From: Shewanella acanthi
Lineage (GTDB): Bacteria; Pseudomonadota; Gammaproteobacteria; Enterobacterales; Shewanellaceae
Direction of reading: 5' to 3'
Assembly: GCF_019457475.1 (NCBI RefSeq)
Contig: NZ_CP080413.1
Span: 2,666,001 to 2,730,000 of the forward strand
DNA length: 64,000 bases
Made by a program: the position numbers and the translations under genes. Of this stretch, positions 26,701 through 37,361 are shown piece by piece (position 1 is the stretch's first letter; each line of letters begins with the position of its first letter). Under the pieces are notes generated by a model. It saw only the letters and a list, made by a program, of their open reading frames with translations. It was not told where the DNA came from and made no database searches.

Positions 26701-26988
26701 AAGCACCGCCGCCATATGTTTACAATCACCCGTTGCGGGGCAGGAGCAAAAACCGTTCATGATCAGGGTGTGATTGATACTGATCAGGCGAATATCCTGA
26801 TGGTAAGGCTGCATTTCGCTGCCGCTCACCTCGCCTTCAATATGACGAAAGTCCGCATTGGCCTTAGCCATTACCACTCTGCCCTGCATCACATAGTCAC
26901 GGGCGCGCATTAGGGTTGGTGGCGTGAATAGGGATTCAACGGCGGCTTGAGTCAGTTGAATAGGCTCTTGGAGGGACGGGCGATTCAT
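23731..26988 (-). CDS. SWIM zinc finger / SNF2 family helicase
   Basis: Large ATP-dependent DNA translocase of about 1085 residues. An N-terminal SWIM zinc finger (CSCPATGDCKH, near residue 82) is followed by a long variable region. The SNF2 motor then shows motif I ADDMGLGKTIQTL, motif II VLDEAQQIKN (DEAQ rather than DEAH), motif III LSGTPLENHLGEL and C-lobe motifs SLKAGGTGLNLTAAD and ATDRAHRIGQ. It is not RapA, which lacks SWIM. The ATG at 26988 has AAGG eight bases upstream. Bacterial proteins of this layout are presumed to remodel nucleoprotein complexes; the target is unknown. Confidence 0.92.
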   Translation of the reverse strand: MNRPSLQEPIQLTQAAVESLFTPPTLMRARDYVMQGRVVMAKANADFRHIEGEVSGSEMQPYHQDIRLISINHTLIMNGFCSCPATGDCKHMAAVLYSLLTDKTVEDQRIAQWLQLLDEADDPTLHNIESLYEDRVLYILSKDDSGVFIELRRGKLGKKGSYNKGTKIALSDVQYYMPPWIGTGDVMILNLIMSSRRQSASRLYLKGELGAVALEKMLATERCFWEESRLPLTQGEAVTPQFSWRDIDSEHKQMQLVLPEKENWELIVTAPPFYIELDYFNIGAIVTDISVDKLELLSQMPPVPSSQVELVSHRLIKHFSAKTVPPPGPIDFVQVSDDLTIRLTLQMAKATKQSGGIKQPQLLLEFVYGNLLLAGDSPKEALTLINQKGTTYQITRELEAESQAVDLLQSLGFIALEKPSGHRQQTKAELDKNAISALWTLGALPDAMHGWLHFIEQQAADLTLRGVDIRFASGFSLKVIEAPLMVELDDTTQGWFSMSLNADINGQQVPMLPLVATWLKQHGEPSDDTELLLPSPNGDWLKIKARVIKPLMSIIVELFEQHKGQGIVLPKYRAHLLNELAETDIKLINGDRVRQLATKLEQFNGVSDVEPPANLNATLRHYQQQGLNWLCFLKQYQLGGILADDMGLGKTIQTLAFLLKQQEINNRESHSPRLPSLIVCPTSLVGNWAKEAAKFAPSLKLVVIHGAQRQSQLEQMANYDVVVTTYPLMVRDSDYYEAQAFEHIVLDEAQQIKNAQAKVSQIIKGLQAQFRLCLSGTPLENHLGELKSLMDFCVPGLLGTTAFFNKAFRYRIERYQDGDQAKVLSKRIAPFVLRRTKDEVVTELPPKTEIYQTLELEKDQRNLYESIRLSMEKKIRELFATQGVAGSHIEFLDALLKLRQACCDPRLVKLEQAQKVKNNAKLNWLSQNLPEMVMEGRKILIFSQFTSMLILLEEVLQSLGLTYSKLTGQTRLRQEQIDNFQEGDTPVFLISLKAGGTGLNLTAADTVIHYDPWWNPAAERQATDRAHRIGQERPVFVYKLIAEGTVEEKIQEMQQHKQGLADSILEGNGESAWHGSADELLSLFN

Positions 26989-27230
26989 GCGTAAACCTTG
27001 AAACTCAGAAATACCCAAGCAGACAATGTCATTGCAACACTTAAGTATTTATCAACGTAAGGGAGAATTGTATTGAAAGCGCCAACGGATTACCACAATA
27101 GCCGCCGCTAACTGTCGGTCAGATCGACACTGAGCCATCTAAGTTAGCATTTATTCAAGTTAGCTTTCACTGTAGCGCAGCTCCTTAACTAACAGCCACG
27201 ATTGAATAAAAGCCCGACCTTTAATCCATG

Positions 27231-29177
27231 TTATCCATGCAGCAATTTAGCCTCAGCCTTCTCCAATCGCCTCGGTTTGCCCACAATCAGTAAAATATCC
27301 CCGGCGCTGAACACCCAACCTGAGTCCGGTTTTTCAACCTCAAGTCCTCTTCGACGAACCGCCCTAAGCTCAACACGCAGCAATTCCCAATCAACATCGG
27401 CGACACTCTTACCGACCACATCGGCCCCCCTTGGCAGCAATACCGCATGCAAGGATTCCAAGGAAAAGTCGTTTTCGGTACCCGAGAAAAAACCATGCAA
27501 GAATTGATAATGATTTCGCCGCTCAGACTCAAGGCGCTTTAAAATCCGTGCGAGTGGCACCCCACATTGGTGAAGCACTTGGGACACCAGCATCAAACTG
27601 CCCTCTAAGGTCTCAGGGATCACTTGATTAGCGCCCGCCTGTTGTAGTTGGGCAAGGTCAGTGTCATCCCGCGTTCTCACCAAAATTTTCGCCTCTGGCG
27701 CTAACTGCCTACACAGGGGCAAGGCCTCTTCAAGGCTTCGGGTCTCGCAGAAAGTAATCACGATCATTTTGGCGTGGCGGATCCCGACCTGTTTTAAAAT
27801 CGCCCGCTTACACACATCGCCAAAGTAAATCTGCTCACCGGCGCGGCGCGCCTCGGAGACTCTGGCAGGGTCTAAATCCAGCACCAGATAGGGCACAGCT
27901 TCAGACTTTAAGAAACGCGCAATCGTTTGGCCCACACGACCATAACCCAAAATCAGCACCAGCTCCTGTTCGTCGGGGGCGATAGGCACCACATCATCTT
28001 TGTGCTGGGACTGGCGCACACCTAACACCCATTTAGCGATATCGACACTGTGACGTACCAGCCAAGGTGCAATACTCATGGAAAGTACGGCGACCATGAC
28101 CAACATGGTACTGATTTCAGTATCTAACAACTTGTATGTCACAGCGAGAGCCAAGAGTACAAAGCTAAACTCGCCGATTTGAGCCAAGGTGAACGCCGTG
28201 CTTAATGCGATACGGCTAGGTTCTCCGGCTAAGCGTAATAAACCATGGGTAATGAGCACTTTGCCAAACACGATGCAAAATAGGATCAATAATATCTGCC
28301 ACCAAAAATTCAGCACTAGGCCAAAATCGAGCATCATGCCGATGGAGATAAAAAACAGCCCCATCAGCAAATCACGAAATGGCCTGATGTCCGCCTCAAT
28401 TTGTCGCCGATACTGACTTTCCCCGAGGAGCATTCCTGCCATAAAGGCACCAAGGGCCATGGATAATCCTAACCACTGAGTAAATGCCCCTGTCATCAAT
28501 GACACGACTAAGGTAGATAACACGAAAAGTTCATTCGATCGTGAACGCGCCACCTCATCGAACACTTTAGGCAGCGCCCATTTGCCAAAGGCTAATAACA
28601 AAAAGAAGGCCAATATGCCCTTAACGAGCGCCATCAAAACGGCGGCTAGCATCAAAGGTTCATCATTATTGGCTAAAAGCGGTAATAAAATCAGCAGCGG
28701 AACCACAGCTAAATCTTGGAATAACAACACACTGACGGAGAGCTCACCGTGTCGCCTTCTAAGCCAGCCCAAATCATTGAGAAGCTTAAGCACAATCGCA
28801 GTTGATGAAAGCGCAACCGCAGACCCTATTACAAGCGCCTCAATCCCATTGAGACCACAGACAAAGGCTATCAACATAGTGAACAAGGTCGTCACCACGA
28901 CCTGAGCACTGCCCAATCCAAAAACGGTTCTGCGCATGGCCCAAAGTCTTGGCACCGAAAACTCAAGCCCTAAGGTAAACATCAGCAGCACCACACCTAA
29001 TTCGGCAACCGATTGCATTTGTTGTTGGGTAAACCAATGGAATCCACTAGGACCACTGACGACGCCAGTAAATAGGTAAGCCAAAATGGCAGGCATTTCG
29101 ATCCGCCGCAACACTGCAATCGCCACAATAGCAATCAACAGCATAAAAAGAACTTGGACCAAAAAACCGTGCTCCAT
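27231..29177 (-). CDS. Kef-type monovalent cation:proton antiporter (CPA2)
   Basis: About 648 residues: 11-13 hydrophobic segments in the first 390 residues (including LGVVLLMFTLGLEF and SSTAIVLKLL, typical of CPA2), then a TrkA-N NAD-binding domain (VLILGYGRVGQTIARFL near 410) and a TrkA-C domain in the last 80 residues. The layout matches KefB/KefC/YbaL potassium-efflux proteins. No KefF/KefG ancillary gene is adjacent, so glutathione gating cannot be claimed. The start is ATG 29177 (GGAG eleven bases upstream) or TTG 29198. Confidence 0.9.
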   Translation of the reverse strand: MEHGFLVQVLFMLLIAIVAIAVLRRIEMPAILAYLFTGVVSGPSGFHWFTQQQMQSVAELGVVLLMFTLGLEFSVPRLWAMRRTVFGLGSAQVVVTTLFTMLIAFVCGLNGIEALVIGSAVALSSTAIVLKLLNDLGWLRRRHGELSVSVLLFQDLAVVPLLILLPLLANNDEPLMLAAVLMALVKGILAFFLLLAFGKWALPKVFDEVARSRSNELFVLSTLVVSLMTGAFTQWLGLSMALGAFMAGMLLGESQYRRQIEADIRPFRDLLMGLFFISIGMMLDFGLVLNFWWQILLILFCIVFGKVLITHGLLRLAGEPSRIALSTAFTLAQIGEFSFVLLALAVTYKLLDTEISTMLVMVAVLSMSIAPWLVRHSVDIAKWVLGVRQSQHKDDVVPIAPDEQELVLILGYGRVGQTIARFLKSEAVPYLVLDLDPARVSEARRAGEQIYFGDVCKRAILKQVGIRHAKMIVITFCETRSLEEALPLCRQLAPEAKILVRTRDDTDLAQLQQAGANQVIPETLEGSLMLVSQVLHQCGVPLARILKRLESERRNHYQFLHGFFSGTENDFSLESLHAVLLPRGADVVGKSVADVDWELLRVELRAVRRRGLEVEKPDSGWVFSAGDILLIVGKPRRLEKAEAKLLHG

Positions 29178-29344
29178 AGGCAGGTGAACTCCTGTCAAAT
29201 TACTGGCATGTTAAAGAATAATGAACACCTCAAAAATAAGATGCTGATATTAAATCAAAAAAATAGCGCCAACATTTCGGCATATTAATTGCTTAGTTAA
29301 ATCAACATCATTAAATAGCAAATCAACTTGCTGGAGTATTACGA

Positions 29345-30235
29345 ATGGACTTTGGCCTAGCTTCAACGTCATTTAGCGACGAATATGGCTACCAAACTGA
29401 GACCTATCATCCAAGCCAAGTCTCTGTTAATTTTGTGCAAATTATCCAGCAATTGCACTCAAGTTTAGATCCTCGGACAGTCTTTGCCTGTTATGGCAAA
29501 ATACTGGGACAACATCTGCCGATCCAAGGCGTTCACCTAGAAAGCGATGAATATCAGCTCAGTTGGGGTAATCGCCATGGGGTTAATCTCAATCGACAAA
29601 TCTTATGTAAAGGCACTCCATTACACATTGATTATCAGTTGCTTCACCAACTTACACCATCCCAAGACCTCATCCTAGAAGAATTGGAAACACTGTTACT
29701 GCAGCCCCTTATCAATGCGATGCAATATCAGGAAATGTCCCAACAAGCGATGTTCGATGCCCTTACAGGCCTAGGGAACCGTCATTATTACGTCCAGAGT
29801 ATCCAAAAGGCTCTGGCACTAGTGCAAAGACAACAGGCAAACATTGCCTTAATTGTATTAGATCTTGATAAATTTAAGCAGCTTAACGACCGATTTGGCC
29901 ATAAGTGTGGTGATTATTTACTGAAGGAATTTGGTGACATTATTCGCAGCAGCGTACGAACCACAGATCAGGCCTTTCGTATCGGTGGCGATGAATTTGT
30001 GATTTTAGTGCAGGGTGGGCTCCATGCTGCGGGCTTACTGTGTGAACGCATTGTCAGTGCTATTAACCATCACGCCAGCTTTCATCAATTTGGTGTGAGT
30101 TGCAGTTTAGGTGCAGCAGAGTCAAGCCATATAGTAGAACCTGAACAACTGTACGAATTGGCGGATAAGGCGCTGTATCAAGCTAAAGCATCGGGACGAA
30201 ACTGCTATAAACTCAGTCAAACCCAATTGTCCTAG
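29345..30235 (+). CDS. diguanylate cyclase (GGDEF domain)
   Basis: Makes cyclic di-GMP from two GTP. The 296-residue protein has no membrane segment. An uncharacterised N-terminal region of about 135 residues precedes the GGDEF domain, which starts at DALTGLGNRHYY. The active site RIGGDEF is intact, and the inhibitory I-site RTTD sits exactly five residues before GGDEF, so product inhibition is expected. The ATG is preceded by GGAG at nine bases. It is divergent from the Kef-type gene. The N-terminal sensory input is unknown. Confidence 0.93.
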   Translation: MDFGLASTSFSDEYGYQTETYHPSQVSVNFVQIIQQLHSSLDPRTVFACYGKILGQHLPIQGVHLESDEYQLSWGNRHGVNLNRQILCKGTPLHIDYQLLHQLTPSQDLILEELETLLLQPLINAMQYQEMSQQAMFDALTGLGNRHYYVQSIQKALALVQRQQANIALIVLDLDKFKQLNDRFGHKCGDYLLKEFGDIIRSSVRTTDQAFRIGGDEFVILVQGGLHAAGLLCERIVSAINHHASFHQFGVSCSLGAAESSHIVEPEQLYELADKALYQAKASGRNCYKLSQTQLS

Positions 30236-30289
30236 TCCTTTTGAGTGTTAACTGAGCACGACTCTGCTCTGGCAGCTTAGCGCGTTTTT

Positions 30290-31741
30290 TTAAGATAAAA
30301 ATGAAGACTTAAAACTAATGCCAAGCGCATCATCTGCCGCACAAAAATTTTTCTCGACCCAAAGACCTAAGGCCATCACCAATTTATCATCGTAGAACAC
30401 GTATCCGACTTGAGGACGCAGCCAAGGTGGAACGGCGCATTCCTGCATCAGCTTTTTAAGCTCACGACCTTTATCGCGAAAATGCGGCTGACAACGAAAC
30501 TGCCCCGGTAACTGATATCTGAGACTAACGACTTCATTAGCCAAAGGCAAACGCAGCCTGATCCCGCTATCCTTGAGCGTGAATACCTGCTTACCCAGAG
30601 TGAGTTGCCCTCCAAGGCTTAATCCCTCAAAAATCTTCCCTGCTATTAGCTCGGCTTCAGATGAAATGGCATCGTTTGTGTTACAGGCTGCATCCAGATA
30701 TACCTTGCCAGCAAAACGGCGCAGCACCCAATCACCAATGCGGATAAACACCTTAGCATCATCCTTTGCGGAGAGTAACTGCTGCAAAATTTGCTGCAAT
30801 TGCACATAGGAGGGCAAAGAAAAACCTTGGGATTCGATAAATGCCCTCAGCAACAAAGCCTGCCAATCGCTCGTTAAATTCTCAATTTGGCTTAAGTTAA
30901 ACACTGTCTGGCCATTAAAGGGCGCCTTAGTTAACAACTCAGGTAAACGCTCACTAACCTCAACATCGACGAGTGCCTGCTGCTCGGCGCAAAGCTTGGC
31001 ACTGCGACACGCCGTGGTTGCAATACTCGGCCAACGTGCTTTTAAACGGGGAATAATCTCAAGGCGCAGAAAGTTACGATCGTATTTATCATCTTGATTA
31101 CTTTCATCTTCGATATGGAGAAGTTGATGCGCTTTCGCAAAAGCTTCAATCGCGCTGCGGCTAATATCCAGCAAGGGACGCACCTGCAAACAATGTTGCT
31201 TTTCTCCAAGGGAGCCGTCACCTAATGCCAGCATCTGAATTTGCCCCATGGCAGCAAGGCCCTTCGGCCCTTGCCCGCGCTTCAAGGCAAGCAAAATCGT
31301 TTCGAGCTGATCGTCCTCATGGTGGGCGGTGAGGAGTATATCCTTAGGCGAAAGATGCTTAGAAATAGCGCGATAGCGCTGAGCTCTTGCTTCGGCTTCA
31401 ACGCTCACCCTAGGGCCAAGTTCAAGCTTGACCCGCTCGACGCTTAGCGGTAATTCGTACACGGCGGCGCGGGCTTGGCAATGCCCTGCCCAATCATCGG
31501 CATTAGCGCTTAAGCCATGGTGCACATAAATGAGTTGATACCGGAATGTGGGATGAAGCTTTGCATAGCAGCTTAAGCCATAGGCCAGCACTTCAGAATC
31601 GATGCCACCACTGTAAGCCAGTACTAACTTGCAAGATGGGGCGAGATCCAGCGAGTCCAGAAACCTATTAATATGGGCAGTTAAATCAGGCTCTGTTAAA
31701 ACAGGCGCACTCAAATTTGGCTCAGCCATCCCTTCCCCCAT
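30290..31741 (-). CDS. tilS: tRNA(Ile)-lysidine synthase
   Basis: Modifies C34 of the CAU-anticodon tRNA-Ile to lysidine so that it reads AUA. The 483-residue protein shows the PP-loop motif AYSGGIDS near residue 44, the family block AHHEDDQLETILLALKRGQGPKGL, DESNQDDKYDRNFLR, and a C-terminal domain. It begins ten bases after the dnaE stop on the same strand; in E. coli accA and other genes separate the two. ATG 31741 is used; ATG 31729 is possible. Confidence 0.93.
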   Translation of the reverse strand: MGEGMAEPNLSAPVLTEPDLTAHINRFLDSLDLAPSCKLVLAYSGGIDSEVLAYGLSCYAKLHPTFRYQLIYVHHGLSANADDWAGHCQARAAVYELPLSVERVKLELGPRVSVEAEARAQRYRAISKHLSPKDILLTAHHEDDQLETILLALKRGQGPKGLAAMGQIQMLALGDGSLGEKQHCLQVRPLLDISRSAIEAFAKAHQLLHIEDESNQDDKYDRNFLRLEIIPRLKARWPSIATTACRSAKLCAEQQALVDVEVSERLPELLTKAPFNGQTVFNLSQIENLTSDWQALLLRAFIESQGFSLPSYVQLQQILQQLLSAKDDAKVFIRIGDWVLRRFAGKVYLDAACNTNDAISSEAELIAGKIFEGLSLGGQLTLGKQVFTLKDSGIRLRLPLANEVVSLRYQLPGQFRCQPHFRDKGRELKKLMQECAVPPWLRPQVGYVFYDDKLVMALGLWVEKNFCAADDALGISFKSSFLS

Positions 31742-31751
31742 CTAACCCCAA

Positions 31752-34700
31752 CTAGGGGAATAAAATCCGCACTTTATTTGGCCCCAGAATACGCTCGAGG
31801 GCAAATACCAGCTCATCACTCGGATTGACTCGCCAACTTTCGGCTAGCCGAAATTGTCCCTTTGCTTGGCTCTGGCTGTAATTCACCATCACAGGCACGG
31901 CGCCATTTCGCCATGCGCTAATGGCCTGCTCGATGTTATCTAGCATCACAGGGGTTAATTGGGCGGCATCTAAATCGATTTCTAAGGCGCTAGCAAAGTG
32001 ACTGCGCGCTTCGCTGATATCGATAATATTACGCGCTGTCATGCGGTTACCGCCAGCGAAATCATCGAAGCTCACCTCACCTTCACAGATAAGGATCCTG
32101 TCCTTCTCTAGTAGGTGATTGAACTTCTCGAAGGCTTCGGTAAATAACATCACCTCGAGGCGCGCGCTCTTATCGTCAAGCGTTAAGAGGCCCATTTTCG
32201 AACCACGTTTAGTGAGCATGACCCGAGTCGCCACCACAAGACCTGCAGCTTTAACCGTTTTACCGCGCTCGGTTGGGTGCACATCCTTGAGGCGTCCCGA
32301 GGTGTAATGCTTGAGCTCTTTTAGGTACTGATTAATGGGGTGACCCGTTAAATACAGCCCTAAGGTTTCGCGCTCCCCTTCAAGCCAAATTTTATCCGGC
32401 CACGGAGTGCATTCGACAAACTGCTGCTTACTATCCTCAGGGTCACTATTAAGCAAACCGAACATATCGTGCTGACCAATGGCCTGCGCCTTAGCGTGTT
32501 GGTCTGCGGCGCTCATGGCCTCAGGCAAAGTTGCCATCATAGCGGCGCGGTGCGGCCCAAGGGCATCTAATGCGCCAGCACAAATCAGTTTTTCAATTAC
32601 CCGCTTATTAAGTTTTTTAAGATCGATGCGAGCGCAAAAATCGAATAAGTCGACGAAAGGTCCATCCTTACGCGCCTCTAGAATCGACTCAACCGGCCCT
32701 TCACCAACGCCTTTGATTGCACCAATACCATAGACAATCCTCAGCTCGTCATCGACGGTGAATTTAAACAAGCCTTTGTTCACATCCGGCGGAATAATGG
32801 TGAGTCCCATACGCTCACACTCATCCACGAGCGTTACGATTTTATCTGTGTTGTCCATATCGGCGGACATTACCGCCGCCATAAACTGCGAGGGATAGTG
32901 AGTCTTCAGCCACAAAGTTTGGTACGACACCAATGCATAGGCTGCAGAGTGGGATTTGTTAAAGCCGTAACCTGCGAACTTTTCTACTAAGTCGAAGATC
33001 TTCATCGCCAACTCGCCGTCGACGCCGTTCTTAATTGCCCCTTCCTTAAAGGTACCGCGTTGCTTGGCCATCTCTTCGGGCTTTTTCTTACCCATGGCGC
33101 GGCGCAGCATGTCGGCGCCGCCAAGGGTATAACCCGACAGCACCTGCGCAATCTGCATTACCTGCTCTTGATAGAGAATAATGCCGTAGGTTGGTGACAG
33201 AAGTCCTTTTAGGGATTCGTGTTGGTACTGGGAATCTGGATAGGAGACTTCTTCACGGCCGTGCTTACGCTCGATAAAGTTATCTACCATGCCCGATTGC
33301 AACGGACCTGGGCGGAACAGCGCCACGAGTGCAATCATATCTTCGAAGCAGTCGGGTTGCAGACGCTTAATCAAATCCTTCATGCCGCGGGATTCGAGCT
33401 GGAATACCGCTGTAGTTTCATAACGTTGCAATAGGCGAAAGGATGCAGGATCGTCCAGCGGGATGGCTTCGATGCGCACCGGTGGCCTGCCGTTTTTGAC
33501 CTCCACCTTGTTGATCATCTCCAGCGCCCAGTCGACGATAGTTAGCGTTCTTAACCCCAAGAAGTCGAACTTCACTAGACCTGCGGTTTCCACGTCGTTC
33601 TTATCGAACTGGGTGACCGGGTTTTTTCCTTCGGCGTCGCAATATAGTGGCGAAAAATCAGTAATTTTGGTGGGCGCAATCACCACGCCCCCCGCGTGTT
33701 TACCCGCGTTACGGGTCACACCCTCAAGCTTACGGCACATGTCGATAAGATCTTTTACGTCCTCATCGGCATCGTAGGATTTTTGTAATTCCGGCTCAAC
33801 TTCGAAGGCCTTGGCGAGCGTCATCCCTGGTTCTGGTGGAATAAGCTTAGAAATTCGGTCAACAAAGCCATAGGGATGACCGAGCACCCGGCCCACGTCA
33901 CGGATAACGGCCTTAGCCGCCATAGTACCAAAGGTAATGATCTGCGATACCGCATCGCGGCCGTAAAGCTCGGCCACGTGATCAATCACTTCGTCGCGTC
34001 TGTCCATACAGAAGTCGACGTCAAAGTCGGGCATCGAGACCCGCTCTGGGTTTAAGAAACGTTCGAACAGCAGGTCAAATTCGAGCGGGTCAAGGTCAGT
34101 GATCTTAAGAGCATAGGCGACAAGCGAACCCGCACCCGAGCCACGACCAGGCCCCACCGGAATGCCGTTATCCTTACCCCACTGGATAAACTCCATTACG
34201 ATAAGAAAGTAACCGGGGAAGCCCATCTGGTTAATGACTTGAAGCTCGACATCGAGGCGCTCATCGTACTCTGTACGGCGCTCAGCGCGAACAGCAGGAT
34301 CGGGGAATAGAAATTCTAGGCGTTCTTCTAAGCCTTTTTTGGAGCAATCAACTAAAAAGTCCTCAATCGACATGTCGCCGGTGGGGAAATTTGGCAAAAA
34401 GTATTCGTTCAACCTTATGGTGACGTTACAACGTTTAGCGATTTCAACGGTATTGGCAAGCGCCGCTGGAATATCAGCAAAAAGCTCACACATTTCCTCT
34501 TCGCTACGAAGGTATTGCTGCTCACTGTATTTTTTAGGACGGCGCGGATCGGCGAGCGTAAAGCCATCGTGGATGGCGACGCGAATCTCGTGGGCCTCGA
34601 AGTCATCGGGTTTTAAAAATACTACCTGATTGGTGGCCACAACAGGAATGCCCTTCTCCTGAGCAAGCCCTACCGCCATGTGCAGGTAACGCTCCTCATC

Positions 34701-35228
34701 GGCGCGGCCGGTACGAATTAATTCGAGGAAATAACGGCCTTCAAAATGCTGCTGATAAAACTCGCACAAGGACTCAACTTGCGTATTGTTACCCTTGAGT
34801 AATGCCTTACCCACATCCCCTTCTTTAGCCCCCGAGAGCAATAATATGCCCTCGTTATAGGTCACCAGCCACTCTTGATCGATTACCACACGACCTGCAA
34901 CTTGGCCACGCAGATAGGCCTGACTAATGATTTGGGTGAGGTTCTGATAACCTTCATTATTCATCGCGATAATCGTTAAGGCACAAAACTCGCCGTCAAA
35001 GCCGGGCACTTGCATCCAAAAGTCAGCACCGATAATTGGCTTTATCCCCGCCCCATGGCAACCACCATAAAACTTCACTAGACCACAGAAGTTATTTTGA
35101 TCCGTCAATGCCACCGCGGCCATTCCCATCGCCTCGACTTGGCCAAGGATGGGTTTTACTTTGGCCACGCCATCGGACATGGAAAAGTCACTGTGGACAC
35201 GAAGATGCACAAAACGAGGATCGGACAT
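31752..35228 (-). CDS. dnaE: DNA polymerase III subunit alpha
   Basis: Catalytic subunit of the replicative polymerase, 1158 residues (E. coli 1160). The N-terminal PHP domain begins at [12 protein letters not shown]. The catalytic Asp pair is in [16 protein letters not shown] (near residue 401), with the third Asp in [11 protein letters not shown]. Gly-rich [12 protein letters not shown] and the helix-hairpin-helix region [20 protein letters not shown] are also present, as is a C-terminal OB fold. ATG 35228 gives the family N-terminus (MSDPRFVHL). Confidence 0.97.
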   Translation of the reverse strand: MSDPRFVHLRVHSDFSMSDGVAKVKPILGQVEAMGMAAVALTDQNNFCGLVKFYGGCHGAGIKPIIGADFWMQVPGFDGEFCALTIIAMNNEGYQNLTQIISQAYLRGQVAGRVVIDQEWLVTYNEGILLLSGAKEGDVGKALLKGNNTQVESLCEFYQQHFEGRYFLELIRTGRADEERYLHMAVGLAQEKGIPVVATNQVVFLKPDDFEAHEIRVAIHDGFTLADPRRPKKYSEQQYLRSEEEMCELFADIPAALANTVEIAKRCNVTIRLNEYFLPNFPTGDMSIEDFLVDCSKKGLEERLEFLFPDPAVRAERRTEYDERLDVELQVINQMGFPGYFLIVMEFIQWGKDNGIPVGPGRGSGAGSLVAYALKITDLDPLEFDLLFERFLNPERVSMPDFDVDFCMDRRDEVIDHVAELYGRDAVSQIITFGTMAAKAVIRDVGRVLGHPYGFVDRISKLIPPEPGMTLAKAFEVEPELQKSYDADEDVKDLIDMCRKLEGVTRNAGKHAGGVVIAPTKITDFSPLYCDAEGKNPVTQFDKNDVETAGLVKFDFLGLRTLTIVDWALEMINKVEVKNGRPPVRIEAIPLDDPASFRLLQRYETTAVFQLESRGMKDLIKRLQPDCFEDMIALVALFRPGPLQSGMVDNFIERKHGREEVSYPDSQYQHESLKGLLSPTYGIILYQEQVMQIAQVLSGYTLGGADMLRRAMGKKKPEEMAKQRGTFKEGAIKNGVDGELAMKIFDLVEKFAGYGFNKSHSAAYALVSYQTLWLKTHYPSQFMAAVMSADMDNTDKIVTLVDECERMGLTIIPPDVNKGLFKFTVDDELRIVYGIGAIKGVGEGPVESILEARKDGPFVDLFDFCARIDLKKLNKRVIEKLICAGALDALGPHRAAMMATLPEAMSAADQHAKAQAIGQHDMFGLLNSDPEDSKQQFVECTPWPDKIWLEGERETLGLYLTGHPINQYLKELKHYTSGRLKDVHPTERGKTVKAAGLVVATRVMLTKRGSKMGLLTLDDKSARLEVMLFTEAFEKFNHLLEKDRILICEGEVSFDDFAGGNRMTARNIIDISEARSHFASALEIDLDAAQLTPVMLDNIEQAISAWRNGAVPVMVNYSQSQAKGQFRLAESWRVNPSDELVFALERILGPNKVRILFP

Positions 35229-35341
35229 AATTAGAATTATCTTAGAATAACGGGTTAACAAACACTAAAACGCAGACTAACAAAGTCACAGGCCTTGGGC
35301 TAGTGACTTTGTCCTTATCGAAGTAACAAGCAACAAATCAA

Positions 35342-35971
35342 TTATCGTTCCAATATCTCTTTGACGGGTTTGAAACTTTTACGATATTGATCAAATACCC
35401 CGTGTTCGGCAATCGCCTCAAAATGCGCCTTTGTCGGATAGCCCTTATGCTTGGCAAAACCATATTGGGGATAGGCGACATCGAGGGCATCCATTTCACG
35501 GTCACGGGTCACTTTCGCGATAATGGAGGCTGCACTGATGCTGGCGATTAGGCCATCACCTTTAACGATACTGTGGCTCGTCAGCGCCTTGCCTTGATGA
35601 TCAAAAGCAGGGCTACGATTGCCATCAACGAGCACAAGCTCAGGCGTCAACTTAAGCCCTGCCACCGCGCGCTGCATGGCAAGCATTGTCGCATGCAGGA
35701 TATTGAGCTCATCGATTTCGGCTGGGCTTGCGCGCCCCACATGAAAACTTAACGCCTGGTCACAAATCTCATCGAAGAGCGCGATACGACGCTTTTCGGT
35801 GAGTTTTTTGGAATCGTTTAACCCTGCAATCGGGCGATTAGGGTCGAGGATCACTGCTGCAGTGACAACATCGCCAACTAGCGGGCCGCGGCCCACCTCA
35901 TCTACACCGGCAATCAAACCCGTATGAAAGGATACCAGATCGGCCTCAGTTAATGTCTTAAACACTGCCAT
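35342..35971 (-). CDS. rnhB: ribonuclease HII
   Basis: Removes ribonucleotides misincorporated into DNA. The 209-residue protein has the type 2 RNase H motif [17 protein letters not shown] (catalytic DE near residue 24), [22 protein letters not shown] and the C-terminal [18 protein letters not shown]. The start ATG shares its A with the lpxB stop (TGATG), showing translational coupling. Confidence 0.96.
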   Translation of the reverse strand: MAVFKTLTEADLVSFHTGLIAGVDEVGRGPLVGDVVTAAVILDPNRPIAGLNDSKKLTEKRRIALFDEICDQALSFHVGRASPAEIDELNILHATMLAMQRAVAGLKLTPELVLVDGNRSPAFDHQGKALTSHSIVKGDGLIASISAASIIAKVTRDREMDALDVAYPQYGFAKHKGYPTKAHFEAIAEHGVFDQYRKSFKPVKEILER

Positions 35972-37149
35972 CAATGGGCTTCCTTATCATTGCTAACAGG
36001 CTCTCCATGATGCACCAGCGCCATAACGGCCTCTGCCGCCTTTTTGCTGGCATCGCAGCGAAGCATTTGGTGCAGACGTTCAAACTCGCTGTGAAGCGGC
36101 GTGAAGTCCCGATTTAGCTCAACAGCAACCGCTGCGGCAATGTTCTCAGGCGTGCAATCGTGCTGGATAAGTTCAGGCACAACATCCCGCCCTGCCAATA
36201 AATTAGGTAAGGAGAATCTATCGACCTGCATCATGCCCTTGGCGATACGGTAAGTAATGGGGCTCACGCGATAGGCCACCACCATAGGACGTTTAATCAG
36301 CATGGCCTCAAGAGTTGCAGTGCCGGATGCCAATAAAATCCCATCGGATGCGGCCATCACTTCACGGGATTGACCTTCAATCAGGGTAATTTCTAAATCA
36401 GGCGCAAAGGTCTTCAATGCCAGCTCAAACTGTTCGCGACGCTTTTGATTCACAAGCGGCGTGACAAAGCGAATGTCGGGGAATTGCTGCTTGATCAGCA
36501 GCGCCGCCTTCACAAAAGGCTCGGCGAGCTGTTTTAACTCACCGCCGCGTGAACCAGGAAGAATGGCTAAGTATTCTGCGTCGGCATCTAAATTCAATTG
36601 CTTGCGGGCAGCAGCCTTATCACTCTCCAACGGAATATCGTCCGCAAGCGTGTGGCCAACGAAAGTGCAAGGCACTTGGTGTTTATCGTAAAAGGCCTTT
36701 TCAAAGGGCAGCAGAGACAACACCATATTGGTCGCCTTGGCGATTTTAAAAATGCGTTTTGGTCGCCATGCCCATACCGATGGACTCACGTAGTGCACGG
36801 TTTTAATGCCCTGCGCCTTGAGTTTGAGTTCCAGCCCGATATTAAAATCCGGCGCATCGATGCCGATAAAGCAATCGGGTTTTAGCTCGGTCATGGTTTT
36901 GATTAAAGAGGAACGCACATGCAAGAGGCGTGGCAGGCGCGACAAGACTTCGACAATCCCCATCACTGCGAGCTCTTCCATCGCGAAAAGGGACTCAAAG
37001 CCAAGTGCTTCCATTCTTGGGCCACCAATGCCAACAAAGCGGGCATTAGGATGTGTTTTTTGCAGTGCAGCCATTAACCCTGCACCTAAAATATCGCCGG
37101 AGATTTCCCCGGCGACCATGGCAAACACTAATTGCGAATTTTTGCTCAT
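35971..37149 (-). CDS. lpxB: lipid-A-disaccharide synthase
   Basis: Joins UDP-2,3-diacylglucosamine and lipid X to form the lipid A disaccharide at the inner membrane. 392 residues with the N-terminal block [18 protein letters not shown], the GPRMEALG segment, [10 protein letters not shown], the [14 protein letters not shown] glycosyltransferase motif and [12 protein letters not shown]. The end overlaps the rnhB start. Confidence 0.96.
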   Translation of the reverse strand: MSKNSQLVFAMVAGEISGDILGAGLMAALQKTHPNARFVGIGGPRMEALGFESLFAMEELAVMGIVEVLSRLPRLLHVRSSLIKTMTELKPDCFIGIDAPDFNIGLELKLKAQGIKTVHYVSPSVWAWRPKRIFKIAKATNMVLSLLPFEKAFYDKHQVPCTFVGHTLADDIPLESDKAAARKQLNLDADAEYLAILPGSRGGELKQLAEPFVKAALLIKQQFPDIRFVTPLVNQKRREQFELALKTFAPDLEITLIEGQSREVMAASDGILLASGTATLEAMLIKRPMVVAYRVSPITYRIAKGMMQVDRFSLPNLLAGRDVVPELIQHDCTPENIAAAVAVELNRDFTPLHSEFERLHQMLRCDASKKAAEAVMALVHHGEPVSNDKEAH

Positions 37150-37298
37150 AAATTATTCACATCTAAAAAGTGAATGGCAAAGCTATGCCGTAAAGCCTCA
37201 AACTAAAAACCTATGTTTCATTATGGCCATTAGTTTATATCTAAAAAATTAGCGAAGCGATTCAATACTGTCAGTATCTCAGCTTGTACTATGAATAA

Positions 37299-37328
37299 AG
37301 GGATGAAACGCCTAAACGCTTCATCCCT
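37299..37328 (-). terminator. hairpin between lpxA and lpxB
   Basis: Nine-base stem AGGGATGAA / TTCATCCCT extended by an internal GCG/CGC pairing. On the minus strand it is followed by TTTATT, so it may attenuate transcription from lpxA into lpxB inside the 212-bp gap. Confidence 0.6.
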
Positions 37329-37361
37329 AGTATTTCATCACGCGATGTGGGTAGCTAAAAA

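Noticed and set aside
35280-35312. Ten-base inverted repeat ACAAAGTCAC / GTGACTTTGT between rnhB and dnaE
   Set aside because: It may be a weak terminator, but no T run follows on the minus strand and the two genes could be co-transcribed, so it is not listed as a feature.
36461-37252. Several plus-strand frames up to 148 residues
   Set aside because: Antisense to lpxB, which is complete with family motifs on the minus strand.
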